Assembly (NCBI GenBank): GCA_029262235.1
Contig: JAJCZU010000004.1
Location: 927,231-991,230 of the forward strand
Length of the DNA stretch: 64,000 bases
Direction: 5' to 3'
Source: Candidatus Eiseniibacteriota bacterium
GTDB lineage: Bacteria; Orphanbacterota; Orphanbacteria; Orphanbacterales; Orphanbacteraceae
Positions 16,840 through 25,091 of the stretch are shown piece by piece. Numbering within the stretch: the first letter of the stretch is position 1; the number at the start of each line of letters is the position of its first letter. Under the pieces are notes generated by a model. The model did not search any database. It had not been told where the DNA came from and saw only the letters and a program-made list of their open reading frames with translations. The translations under genes and the position numbers were made by a program.

Positions 16840-18060
16840 GTGAAGAAAAAAAGGCTATGGCTGAGCGCGATCGCGCTGCTTGTTCCGCTCCTCGCCGTAC
16901 CGGCGATGGCGCAGGACGATGCGGGCGGGGTGCAGGAGGCCGTGCAACAGGTAGTAGACCGACCACCAGCTGCGGTGACCGGACTGGCGTCGAACGACGC
17001 GCCGAACGACGCGGGGAGGCTCCTCATCGTCACGTTCGAGCGATCGGCCGACGACGGTGAAGGCGAAAACGACGTGGCAGCGTACGAGATCTACCGGGGC
17101 GACAGCCTGATCTCGACGATCAGTCCGTCGGACGTGCTGGAACGGACGATCACGTACAGCGATAACTCGCCGCTGATTCAGAACGGCGTGATCTACAAGT
17201 ATCGCGTCGTGACTGTCGACTCCGCGGGGAATCGATCCGAAGCGCGCGCGGACGGCGCGATGGCGAGCGGCCAGTGGTTCCACACCGGTCGTGTCAACAT
17301 GCTGGTGTCGATCATTCTCATTTCGGCGTTCATTCTGTACTTCATTCGCAAAGCGCAAAGTGGAGCCGAGATTTATCTGCGGCCGGTCGCGGGACTGAAG
17401 GCGTTCGACGAAGCCGTGGGGCGCGCGACCGAAATGGGCAAGCCGGTGCTTTACGTGCCGGGCATCATGGATCTCGATCAGGTGGAAACGGTCGCCGGGA
17501 TCATCATTCTCGGCTACGTGTCGAAGATGACGGCGCGCTACGAAACGGAGCTCGAAGTTCCGGTGTCGCGCTCGCTCGTCATGTCGAACGCGCGCGAAGT
17601 GTGCAAGTCGTCGTATCTCTCCGAAGGGCGCCCGGAGCTCTTCAAGGACGACATGGTTCACTATCTCACCGATGACCAGTTCGCTTACGCGGCCGGCGTC
17701 GACGGGATCATGCTTCGCAAGAAACCGGCCGCCTGTTTCTATCAGGGTAAGTTCTACGCCGAATCGCTGATCCTGGCTGAAACGGGGAACTCGATCGGCG
17801 CCATTCAGATTGCGGGAACTGCTTCACCGACGCAGCTTCCGTTCTTTATTACTGCGTGCGACTACACGCTGATCGGGGAAGAATTCTTCGCCGCCAGCGC
17901 GTATCTCTCGCAGGATCCGAAACTCGTCGGGAGTCTCAAAGGCCAGGACTGGGGGAAGGCGATGATCATGCTGATCATCATCGTCGGCACGATTGTCGAA
18001 ACCCTGCACGCCCTGGGTATCGTTCCCTTCACCATGATCCACCTGCTGGAAGCCGGGTAA
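16840..18060 (+). CDS. Exported FN3 domain plus membrane-anchored cytoplasmic domain protein (DUF6754-like)
   Basis: A 406-residue protein with a GTG start, chosen because AAAAGGAG ends 5 bases upstream and a signal peptide (residues 1-24, ending A-M-A) follows at once. Residues of about 41-140 form one fibronectin type III domain ('AAVTGLASNDAP', 'YRVVTVDSAGNRSEA'), which would be periplasmic. A transmembrane helix at about 153-169 ('NMLVSIILISAFILYFI') leads to a larger domain of about 175-365, and a second helix lies at about 372-398. The overall design fits proteins annotated as DUF6754, though that name is from memory. No catalytic motif is visible. It is the centre of the six-gene cluster, 12 bases before the next gene. 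Confidence 0.75.
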   Translation: MKKKRLWLSAIALLVPLLAVPAMAQDDAGGVQEAVQQVVDRPPAAVTGLASNDAPNDAGRLLIVTFERSADDGEGENDVAAYEIYRGDSLISTISPSDVLERTITYSDNSPLIQNGVIYKYRVVTVDSAGNRSEARADGAMASGQWFHTGRVNMLVSIILISAFILYFIRKAQSGAEIYLRPVAGLKAFDEAVGRATEMGKPVLYVPGIMDLDQVETVAGIIILGYVSKMTARYETELEVPVSRSLVMSNAREVCKSSYLSEGRPELFKDDMVHYLTDDQFAYAAGVDGIMLRKKPAACFYQGKFYAESLILAETGNSIGAIQIAGTASPTQLPFFITACDYTLIGEEFFAASAYLSQDPKLVGSLKGQDWGKAMIMLIIIVGTIVETLHALGIVPFTMIHLLEAG

Positions 18061-18072
18061 AGGAGGGCAACG

Positions 18073-18762
18073 ATGTTCTGGAAAACACAAATACCTGTTT
18101 TCATTGTGTTCGTAGTAGGAATGCTGACGCTGCTCCAGTGGTTCATTCCGCATTATCCGCTGAATCAGATTCAGGTGCACATGACGCAGTGGTTCGACAT
18201 CATTGCGGTGTTCGCCATTGTGCTCGGCGGGCTGAACCTTCTCAAACTGCAGTTCGCGAAGATCACGGCGCGTCAGAAAGACTGGCAGTACGCGCTGGTC
18301 ACGATCGTGAGCTTCTTCGTGATGCTGGTCTTCGGCTTCACGCGGATGGGGCTTTCGCCGGACGACGGCGTGCGGCTCGGATCGCATCTGCAGCAGGAAG
18401 GCAGCAATTTTCACTGGATGTTCTTCAACGTGTTTACGCCGCTTTCGTCGACGATGTTCGCGCTTCTGGCGTTCTTCGTCGCGTCGGCTTCGTACCGCGC
18501 GTTTCGTATTCGTAACGCGGAAGCGACGCTTCTGCTCGTCGCCGGGATCATTCTGATGCTGGGGCGCGTGCCGATCGGTCATCTGCTGACCGCATGGGCG
18601 CCGTCTTATCTTCAGCTGCCGGCGATTCAGGAATGGATCTACTCCGTTCCGAACCTCGCGGGGGCGCGTGCCATCATGATCGGGATCGGTCTCGGCATGG
18701 TCGCCACGTCGCTTCGTTTCATCCTCGGAATCGAGAAGAGCTTCCTCGGGGGGGATGAATAA
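18073..18762 (+). CDS. Polytopic membrane protein of unknown function
   Basis: A 229-residue integral membrane protein with about six hydrophobic helices, beginning with 'IPVFIVFVVGMLTLLQWFI' and including 'QYALVTIVSFFVMLVFGF' and 'NAEATLLLVAGIILMLG'. A conserved-looking loop 'EWIYSVPNLAGARAIMIGIG' precedes the last helix. A strong AAGGAGG stands before the ATG. Its stop overlaps the next start as TAATG, so it is translated together with the following single-span protein. No transporter signature is recognised. Probably a membrane subunit of the cluster's complex. Confidence 0.75.
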   Translation: MFWKTQIPVFIVFVVGMLTLLQWFIPHYPLNQIQVHMTQWFDIIAVFAIVLGGLNLLKLQFAKITARQKDWQYALVTIVSFFVMLVFGFTRMGLSPDDGVRLGSHLQQEGSNFHWMFFNVFTPLSSTMFALLAFFVASASYRAFRIRNAEATLLLVAGIILMLGRVPIGHLLTAWAPSYLQLPAIQEWIYSVPNLAGARAIMIGIGLGMVATSLRFILGIEKSFLGGDE

Positions 18763-19589
18763 TGAAATTCTGGGAATTCATCGGCAGCCTCGATCGCCGG
18801 ATCATCTTCCTGATCATCGGGCTCGCCGTCTTCATTCCGCTGCTCGCGCCGCTCAAGTTGCCGGTCATTACGACGCCGACGACTGAAGACGTGTACAACG
18901 CGATCGACTCGCTCGAAGCGGGCTCGAAAGTGCTCGTTTCGTTCGAATACGGGCCGAGTACGCAGCCTGAAATCGAACCGATGGCAATTGCTCTCGCACG
19001 ACACCTGTTTCGCAAGAAGTGCGAAGTGGTCGGCATGGCGCTCTGGCCGGACGGTCAGTTCATGTCGACACTGGTGTTCGATCGCATCGCCGACAAGGAG
19101 TTCGGCCTCACATGGGGCAAGGAATACGTGAACCTCGGCTTCCGGCCGGGGGGCGAAGCGGTCATCAAGGGGATCGCGCGCGAGTTTCGCGCGAACTACA
19201 CCCAGGATGTCCGCGGGAACTCAGTGAACGATCTGCCGATCATGGAAGGCGTTTACTCGGTGAAGGACTTCGACTTCATCTTCAGTCTGTCGGCCGGTTA
19301 TCCCGGCACGGTGGAGTGGGTGCTCTACGCGGCTGATCCGTACAAGATCCCGATGTCATCGGGCACCACGGCCATTCAGGTGAACGAAGTCATTCCGTAC
19401 GTGAAGGGCGGCCAGATCTACGGGATCCTGGCCGGGATGTCCGGCGCGGCGGAATACGAAACGCTCATCGCAACGCCGGACGACGCGACCAAGTTCATGG
19501 ACGCGCAGTCGATCGCGCATCTGCTGATCGTAGTGTTCATCGTTGTAGGAAACATTTCCTACATCGTCCAACGACGTAAACAGAACTAG
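18762..19589 (+). CDS. Bitopic protein with large soluble domain, unknown function
   Basis: A 275-residue protein with a hydrophobic helix at about 13-33 and another at about 247-266 ('SIAHLLIVVFIVVGNISYIV') flanking a soluble alpha/beta domain. The domain includes 'KVLVSFEYGPSTQPEIEP' and 'MSSGTTAIQVNEVIPYVKGG', which look like the strand-loop-helix units of a Rossmann-like or periplasmic-binding-like fold, and ends in 'GILAGMSGAAEYE'. The side of the membrane on which it lies is undecided. It overlaps the preceding gene by 1 base and is 15 bases before the next. No enzyme motif can be named. Confidence 0.72.
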   Translation: MKFWEFIGSLDRRIIFLIIGLAVFIPLLAPLKLPVITTPTTEDVYNAIDSLEAGSKVLVSFEYGPSTQPEIEPMAIALARHLFRKKCEVVGMALWPDGQFMSTLVFDRIADKEFGLTWGKEYVNLGFRPGGEAVIKGIAREFRANYTQDVRGNSVNDLPIMEGVYSVKDFDFIFSLSAGYPGTVEWVLYAADPYKIPMSSGTTAIQVNEVIPYVKGGQIYGILAGMSGAAEYETLIATPDDATKFMDAQSIAHLLIVVFIVVGNISYIVQRRKQN

Positions 19590-19604
19590 GGAGGAGGAAA
19601 AAGC

Positions 19605-20429
19605 ATGTCGAGAGACGTTTGGATTCTGGTCTCCCTGGGGCTCGTCGCCGCGCTGACGGCGGTGACCATCGGGTTTATCTCGTGGGGAGTCAGCAATCAC
19701 GCCATCGGATTCGGATTCTGGATCGGGTCGCTCCTGACCCTCGGAATCTTTTCGTACCTGTACAAGGACAACGCGTTTTACAAGTTCTCCGAGCATCTGT
19801 TCGTCGGAGTGTCCGCATCGTACTGGATCGCGACCTATTACTGGACGCAGATCGATACGAACCTGTGGGGGCGCCTTTTCCCGGCGCAGTTCCCGCATGC
19901 GGGGCATCAGCAGAACCTGTTCTACGTGATTCCGCTGATCCTCGGGCTCTTCATGCTTGCGCGCATGATTCCGTCGATCGGGTGGATCTCGCGCTGGTCG
20001 CTGGCATTCATTGTCGGTCTCTACGCGGGGCTGCGGCTTTACGGGTTTTTACAGTCGAACATCATGGAACAGACGCGCGATTCGCTTCGCCCGCTCTACA
20101 TTCCAGGCTCGTTCGTCGACTCGCTCAACAATACATTGATCGTGGTGGGCGTCATCTGCGCGCTGCTCTACTTCTTCTTCTCGAGGGAGCACACAGGCGC
20201 GTTCGGGGTCGCTTCTCGTGTCGGGATCTTCTTCCTGATGATTTCGTTCGGCGCTTCGTTCGGGTTTGCGGTCATGGGGCGTATTTCGCTTCTGATCGGG
20301 CGCTTCAATTACCTGATCCAGGCAAGCGACGCCAGTACGGGGTACGCTTCGGCGGTGGTGACCGCCGGCATGGTCCTGTTGCTCGGAATCGGGGCTTTGC
20401 GAAGTCGAGGCGATACGCAGGAAGCGTAA
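19605..20429 (+). CDS. Polytopic membrane protein of unknown function
   Basis: A 274-residue protein with about seven or eight hydrophobic helices, opening 'VWILVSLGLVAALTAVTIGF'. A short hydrophilic loop after the third helix ('YWTQIDTNLWGRLFPAQFPH') is followed by helices 'LFYVIPLILGLFMLARM' and 'VGVICALLYFFFSREH'. A strong GGAGGAGG stands 7-10 bases before the ATG. It is the second polytopic subunit of the cluster and is followed by a GC-rich hairpin, then the beta-barrel gene. Alternating bitopic and polytopic subunits suggest a multi-subunit inner-membrane machine. Confidence 0.75.
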   Translation: MSRDVWILVSLGLVAALTAVTIGFISWGVSNHAIGFGFWIGSLLTLGIFSYLYKDNAFYKFSEHLFVGVSASYWIATYYWTQIDTNLWGRLFPAQFPHAGHQQNLFYVIPLILGLFMLARMIPSIGWISRWSLAFIVGLYAGLRLYGFLQSNIMEQTRDSLRPLYIPGSFVDSLNNTLIVVGVICALLYFFFSREHTGAFGVASRVGIFFLMISFGASFGFAVMGRISLLIGRFNYLIQASDASTGYASAVVTAGMVLLLGIGALRSRGDTQEA

Positions 20430-20450
20430 GCTGATTCGTTGATTCTACAG

Positions 20451-20495
20451 GGCCCGGTCTTCCGTGCGCGCAGCGCGGCGGCCGGGTCCTTTCTC
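20451..20495 (+). terminator. GC-rich hairpin followed by a short T-run (terminator or attenuator)
   Basis: GGCCCGG (20451-20457) pairs with CCGGGTCC (20482-20489), with a further GCGCG-rich inner stem, and TTTCTC follows. It sits between the last membrane gene of the cluster and the beta-barrel gene, so it may lower read-through and set a different level for the outer-membrane component. Confidence 0.45.
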
Positions 20496-20513
20496 ATTGG
20501 AGGAGGGGATCTG

Positions 20514-21728
20514 ATGCGAAACGGAATGAAGAGTGTGGCGATGATGGCGATTGCGTTCGCCGTGATGGTGATCGTGCTGGCGGCGCTCGTGCCCGGCGCG
20601 GCGATGGCGAGCGACGCGCGCATCGCGGCGATGGGCGGGAACCCGCTCATCATGAAAGACGACTACAACATCTGGCTCTTCCCGAACGAGACGATCGACC
20701 ACGCGAACCTCGCGATCGCGGGGTGGGGCGGAAGCGCGACGAGCGCGATCCTGCGCCCGCGCAATTTCGGCGCGATCTCGGGCGGCGAGTACGGCGGAAC
20801 GCTCTTTCGCGTGACCGACAATCACGCCGTGGGGCTGTTCATCGACGGGCGCGAAGAATTTGCCGCGGGGTATCCGCAGTCGGCTGACCAGAAGCTCGAC
20901 CTCTTCTGGGGCGGGCGATTCAGTGAGCGTTTTTCCGCGGGGCTTCACTTCGGTCGCGCGGCGTCGAAGAATGTCGAGGCGGCGAAGACGGGGGACGTGC
21001 AGCATGAAGAGAGCCGTGTGGCGCGGAGCGCGATCGACGCCGGGATCGAGATCGGGTGCACGGAATCCGTGGCCGCCGAGATCGGCGTTTCGACCTGGTT
21101 CACGAGCTGGGACGAGTTCTTCGACGACACGGATCTGAACGGGCGCGAGGCTGACGGCTACCTGTTGACCGCCGTGCGAACGCGCGTGATCTGGGCGAAG
21201 GAGCGCAATACGCAACTCATTCCGTACTTCGATTTCATTCGCGACAAACAGGCGTGGAACGAGATTGCGGACGGCGAAATCTCGCGCATGGACGAAACGG
21301 TCACGTCGCAGGTGAACGTCGGGATCGGCGTCAATCATCGCCCGAGCAAGAGCCTGCTTCTTGTAGGCAGCGTCGACGCCGCGTTCTACTCGAAAGAGGT
21401 GAAGTTCACCGAGACGGGAAGCCCCGAGCAGGTCGTGACCGACGACAAAATCGACAACATCCCGAGCGTCGCGATGGGGTTCGAGTATCGCGCGATGAAA
21501 GCACTGATATTGCGCGCCGGCGCGCAGAAGCGCATTTTCGACCGCGACCTGAACGGCGCGATCGCGACCGGAACGGCGTTCGCCTACAACATCGGCGCGG
21601 GGCTCAAAGTGAAAGACCTGCTGCTCGACTTCGTGGTCGATACGGAGTTCGCAAGGCGCGGCCCGTACTTCATCAGCGGCTCGGGCGGGGATTTCGCAAC
21701 GCTGGTAACAGGGACTCTTCCGTTTTAG
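20514..21728 (+). CDS. Predicted outer-membrane beta-barrel protein
   Basis: A 404-residue protein starting at 20514, behind GGAGGAGG. Residues 1-32 are a signal peptide ending A-M-A-S. The mature protein begins 'DARIAAMGGNPLIMKDDYN', then alternates amphipathic strands such as 'NLAIAGWGGSATSAIL', 'FSAGLHFGRAAS', 'AAEIGVSTWFTSWDE' and 'AFAYNIGAGLKVKDLL', and finishes in Phe. That terminal aromatic is the usual outer-membrane assembly signal. Around 14 strands are plausible. It lacks a plug domain, so it is unlike TonB receptors. Co-direction with the membrane cluster suggests that it is the outer-membrane partner, although a hairpin separates it from the rest. Confidence 0.75.
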   Translation: MRNGMKSVAMMAIAFAVMVIVLAALVPGAAMASDARIAAMGGNPLIMKDDYNIWLFPNETIDHANLAIAGWGGSATSAILRPRNFGAISGGEYGGTLFRVTDNHAVGLFIDGREEFAAGYPQSADQKLDLFWGGRFSERFSAGLHFGRAASKNVEAAKTGDVQHEESRVARSAIDAGIEIGCTESVAAEIGVSTWFTSWDEFFDDTDLNGREADGYLLTAVRTRVIWAKERNTQLIPYFDFIRDKQAWNEIADGEISRMDETVTSQVNVGIGVNHRPSKSLLLVGSVDAAFYSKEVKFTETGSPEQVVTDDKIDNIPSVAMGFEYRAMKALILRAGAQKRIFDRDLNGAIATGTAFAYNIGAGLKVKDLLLDFVVDTEFARRGPYFISGSGGDFATLVTGTLPF

Positions 21729-21755
21729 GAATGAAGAACGGAGCAGAGCAGGAGA

Positions 21756-21851
21756 AGAACCCGTTACGTATTCCCTCGACCCGCTCGGCTGGCCAAATGG
21801 CCAAGTACGGAGCCTCGCGGGATCCGGGAACACGCAACGGGTTCTTTCTCT
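21756..21851. repeat. Palindromic element acting as bidirectional terminator
   Basis: AGAACCCGTT (21756-21765) and AACGGGTTCT (21836-21845) are perfect complements, enclosing the family core TGGCCAAATGGCCA at 21790-21803, and TTCTCT follows on the plus strand. It lies between the convergent beta-barrel and GT4 genes, where it probably serves as a terminator. It is the third locus of the palindromic family in this window. The rest of 21729-21970 holds a purine-rich stretch (GGGGGGGAGGAAGAGG near 21876) and no gene. Confidence 0.75.
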
Positions 21852-21970
21852 GCCCTGTTTCGTTTTGAGGGTGTGGGGGGGAGGAAGAGGCGGACGGAAA
21901 AGACTTAGGAAGTAAGAACTTGGAGAACTGATCCGTTCGCAGGCGACATGCGTAGACGCGCGCGGGTCGG

Positions 21971-23107
21971 TCACTTCCTCTCGGCAAGTACATCCTCGTA
22001 GAGTTTCAGGACGCGATCGGTGCGGTGGGTGCGGTCGTAGTGTTGCGCGACGCGGGCGCGGGCGGCTGATCCGAAGCGGGCGGCGCGGGCAGGGTCCGTA
22101 AGCACTTCGACCACTGCGTTGGCGAAACCTGCGGCATCATTCACATCATAGAGAAGTCCGGTTTCGCCGTGCACGACGAGTTCGGGGAACGCGCCGCTGC
22201 GTGCGGCGACGACGGGAAGGCCGGCGGCCATCCCTTCGAGCACCACATTGCCGAGGGACTCGGACTCGGACGGCGCGACGAGCAGGGTGCAATGCGAGAG
22301 CACGGCCGGGACGTCGTCACGAAAGCCGAGTTTGTGGACGCGGTCTTCGAGCCCGGCGGCCGTAATCATCGCATCGAGATCGGCTGCGTATTCCTCTTCA
22401 CCATCAGACACAGAACCGATCAACGCGAACTGAGTCTCGGGCGCGCGCTCCAGAATGGCGGGCGCGGCTTCGATCAGTTTCGTGTGGCCCTTGCCGCGCG
22501 AGATGCGTCCGAGCAGCGCCACGACGGGAGTGCCCGCGTCCCACGGTACAGTGCGGGCGGTGGCTTCGCGTGATGCGGGTGTTACGTCGTAGAGTGCCAG
22601 GTCGACGCCGTTCGGAATAACGACGATGCGCTCAGCGGGGACCGGGAAACGCTTCACGAGGTTCGCTTTCACGACTTCCGAGATGGCAATCACGCGGTCG
22701 AGCGAACGGTAAAGAAGCTGGTGCGCGGGGTCCTTCTTGTCGACGGATGATTGCATGCGCTGCGTATAGATGAGCCCCGGGCGCTGTTTCGCGGCGCGCG
22801 CGGCGGGTACGATCGTCCAGAGGTCGCGGCCGAGTTCGAGATGTACGATATCGATCCTGTGCTCGTCGAGAAGAGAGCGCACTTGTCTGATCGCGCCGAT
22901 GTCGACGTAGCGCCCGCGGAGACACGGGACGACGCGACAGAGTGCGCGCGCTTCGGCTTCTACTTTCGTGCCGGCGGCGCAGAGTAACCAGACGTCGTGC
23001 CCGCGTTCGCGAAGCGCGCGGGCGGAGTGCACGCTCTGCATCTCGAGCCCGCCCCATGAAGGGGAAGAGCATGCGATGGCGATGCGGAGAGGACGGTCGG
23101 CGGTCAC
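21971..23107 (-). CDS. Glycosyltransferase family 4 protein
   Basis: GT-B fold glycosyltransferase of 378 residues. The GTG start at 23107 overlaps the GT2 stop as GTGA, which defines the N terminus 'VTADRPLRIAIACSSPSWGG'; the GGLE loop is the N-domain acceptor site. The C domain has 'LLGRISRGKGHTKLIEAAP' and the nucleotide-sugar motif E-S-E-S-L-G-N-V-V-L-E (the E-x7-E pattern). Known GT4 enzymes are retaining and use nucleotide-activated sugars; the donor cannot be read here. It is the last gene of a four-gene LPS-core style operon (two GT9, GT2, GT4). Confidence 0.9.
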   Translation of the reverse strand: MTADRPLRIAIACSSPSWGGLEMQSVHSARALRERGHDVWLLCAAGTKVEAEARALCRVVPCLRGRYVDIGAIRQVRSLLDEHRIDIVHLELGRDLWTIVPAARAAKQRPGLIYTQRMQSSVDKKDPAHQLLYRSLDRVIAISEVVKANLVKRFPVPAERIVVIPNGVDLALYDVTPASREATARTVPWDAGTPVVALLGRISRGKGHTKLIEAAPAILERAPETQFALIGSVSDGEEEYAADLDAMITAAGLEDRVHKLGFRDDVPAVLSHCTLLVAPSESESLGNVVLEGMAAGLPVVAARSGAFPELVVHGETGLLYDVNDAAGFANAVVEVLTDPARAARFGSAARARVAQHYDRTHRTDRVLKLYEDVLAERK

Positions 23108-23892
23108 GAGGGCGTCTCGTCCGCTTCGTCGTGACGCTGCCGCGCCTTGGCGTACTTGAGCGTCGTGTGCGCGGCGGAGAGAAACGAGATCACGAGCCCG
23201 CGCCAGCCGTCGAGAATCCCGCGACGAATGAAGTAGATCTTGATAAACGTGGACGGCGGCCGAATGATCAGATTCCAGATCGACCGGCCCGCGCCGGCCT
23301 TCACGAGATCGTCCGCGCCGTGATCGGTGAGCCGATCGATCGTGCGCAGGTGATCGGTCAAAGTTCGAAACGAATAATGAATGAGCGGCGACTGCAGTTC
23401 GCTGACAGGGCCATCGACGGTCATGCCTTCGTGCACGGTGCCGCCGGTCCACCGCCCGCGCTCTTTCTGATACAGGCGCAGCTTGCGGTCGGGCCACCAG
23501 GCGTGCTTTACGAATGCGCCGGCGTACCATGTGCGGCGCGGGATCGTGTAGCCGGCGGGGGCGCCATTCGGTGCGACTTCCTGCGCCAGTGCGCGTTCGA
23601 TCTCGGCGCGCAGTTCCGGCGTTACGCGCTCGTCGGCGTCGATGTTCAGAATCCAGGGCCCGGCGGCGTTGTCGCTGGCGTGCTGCTTCTGCTCGGTAAA
23701 GCCCGTGAATGCGCGCTGCTCGACGAGGGCGCCGAGTTCGTGCGCGATTTCAATCGTGCGGTCGCTCGAGAACGAGTCGACGACGATGATCTCGTCCGCC
23801 CACGCGACCGACTCGATGCACTCGCGAATCTCGGCTTCTTCATTCTTCGTGATAATCGTAACGCTGATCTTCGGGCGGGTGTTTGCGTTCAT
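23104..23892 (-). CDS. Glycosyltransferase family 2 protein (WaaE/KdtX-like)
   Basis: GT-A fold enzyme of 262 residues, likely cytosolic and peripheral to the membrane. 'ISVTIITKNEEAEIRECIES' opens the nucleotide-binding fold and the metal-binding D-x-D is 'LNIDADERV'. 'RLYQKERGRWTGGTVHEGM' matches the block seen in WaaE/KdtX-type LPS core beta-glucosyltransferases. A C-terminal amphipathic helix ('IYFIRRGILDGWRGLVISFL') would dock on the inner membrane. The ATG overlaps the upstream GT9 stop (ATGA) and the stop overlaps the downstream GTG. Confidence 0.9.
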   Translation of the reverse strand: MNANTRPKISVTIITKNEEAEIRECIESVAWADEIIVVDSFSSDRTIEIAHELGALVEQRAFTGFTEQKQHASDNAAGPWILNIDADERVTPELRAEIERALAQEVAPNGAPAGYTIPRRTWYAGAFVKHAWWPDRKLRLYQKERGRWTGGTVHEGMTVDGPVSELQSPLIHYSFRTLTDHLRTIDRLTDHGADDLVKAGAGRSIWNLIIRPPSTFIKIYFIRRGILDGWRGLVISFLSAAHTTLKYAKARQRHDEADETPS

Positions 23893-25091
23893 CGCGCGCC
23901 TCCCGCGCCGGATTCGCGACCGCTGTCGTGTGTGCCACGCGCATCGTGCGCATCGTGCTCGTCCGGCGCGTCATCCGCGACATGGAGCGCGATCGACGCC
24001 GCGAACAACTCGCCGGGCGAGAGCAGGCTCATACACGGGTGGTGCGGGCAGCGCTCTTCGAGGCAGCGAATACGCGCCGGGCACGAAACGTCGGGCTCGG
24101 GCGCGGCGGCGCCGATGCCCGGCAGCGGCCGCGGTCCCCAGCGTCCGGCGCGCTGCGACGGGAGCGGCGGATACGGGGCCGACACGGGTACGCCGAGAGC
24201 GGCCGCAGCGTGAAGCGGCCCGGTACTCGGCGCGAGAAAGTGATCAAACTGGGCAAGTATCCCCAGAAACGTGCGGAAGTCGTGATTGCCGGCGAGGGAG
24301 ACGGCGACCGGCTGGGAGCGTTTGCCGGTACCGCTCGATGTGCCCGGCTTGCCGGAATCCTGTGCCAGGCCAGATGCCAGACCGCGCGCCATCCGCTCGG
24401 CGCCTGCGCGTTCGGATTCGCTTCCCGTGATCGCGACGGCGAATCCCGCATCGCGAAACAGGCGGGCGGTTTCGAGAAAACGATCGTCGCCCCATGCGAG
24501 TACGGAGCCGCCTGAGCCGGGGTGCAGTCCGAGCAGCATGGCGGGACGTTCACCGCCGAACGTCTCGCACACGATCACGAGTCCGCGCGCGCGTTCTTCG
24601 TCCGTAATGCGAATCTTCGGCGCCGGGATGTCGCCGCCCGCCCCCGCGCGCCCGCCGGTCACGAGCGCGGCGAAGTCCGCGTCCCACTCGGCCTGATGGC
24701 GCGTGCCGCGCGATCGCGCCTGGCGCACGCCGCGGTTCAGAAAGAAGAACGACGACGTCCGCGCGAGCGGGCCGGTGCGATACGGAATCCCGGCTTGCAA
24801 AACGCGCATTCCGGCTTCGACGCTCGGGTTCAGCAGAATCACCGCGTCGAACGCGCGCGACCGAAGCGCAGATGATGACGCCTCTTCGCTCTTCCAGATC
24901 AGCACGGTGTCGACGTCCTCGTTCCCTTCGAGAACGGGCGCGACGTAAGCGGGCACTACCACAGTCACTTCGCACTCGGGCGACGCGCTCTTGATCGCCG
25001 CAAGCAGCGGCGTCGACAGAATCATGTCGCCGATGCGGTCTGTCCGCACAACGAGCACGCGCTTTGCGTCGATCGGCCGGGGCGAACTCAA
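23889..25091 (-). CDS. Glycosyltransferase family 9 protein (heptosyltransferase-like)
   Basis: GT-B fold, about 400 residues. The TTG start at 25091 overlaps the stop of the upstream GT9 as TTGA and gives the N terminus 'LSSPRPIDAKRVLVVRTDRIGD'; an internal GTG at about 25058 would also be possible. 'VVRTDRIGDMILSTPLLAAI' is the GT9 signature, and 'GLHPGSGGSVLAWGDDRF' and 'FLAPSTGPLHAAAALGVP' are the ADP-heptose binding blocks. The C terminus carries a cysteine-containing segment ('CLEERCPHHPC') and a His/Asp-rich low-complexity tail, unusual for the family. Predicted to add heptose or a related sugar to the LPS core. Confidence 0.87.
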   Translation of the reverse strand: MSSPRPIDAKRVLVVRTDRIGDMILSTPLLAAIKSASPECEVTVVVPAYVAPVLEGNEDVDTVLIWKSEEASSSALRSRAFDAVILLNPSVEAGMRVLQAGIPYRTGPLARTSSFFFLNRGVRQARSRGTRHQAEWDADFAALVTGGRAGAGGDIPAPKIRITDEERARGLVIVCETFGGERPAMLLGLHPGSGGSVLAWGDDRFLETARLFRDAGFAVAITGSESERAGAERMARGLASGLAQDSGKPGTSSGTGKRSQPVAVSLAGNHDFRTFLGILAQFDHFLAPSTGPLHAAAALGVPVSAPYPPLPSQRAGRWGPRPLPGIGAAAPEPDVSCPARIRCLEERCPHHPCMSLLSPGELFAASIALHVADDAPDEHDAHDARGTHDSGRESGAGGAR

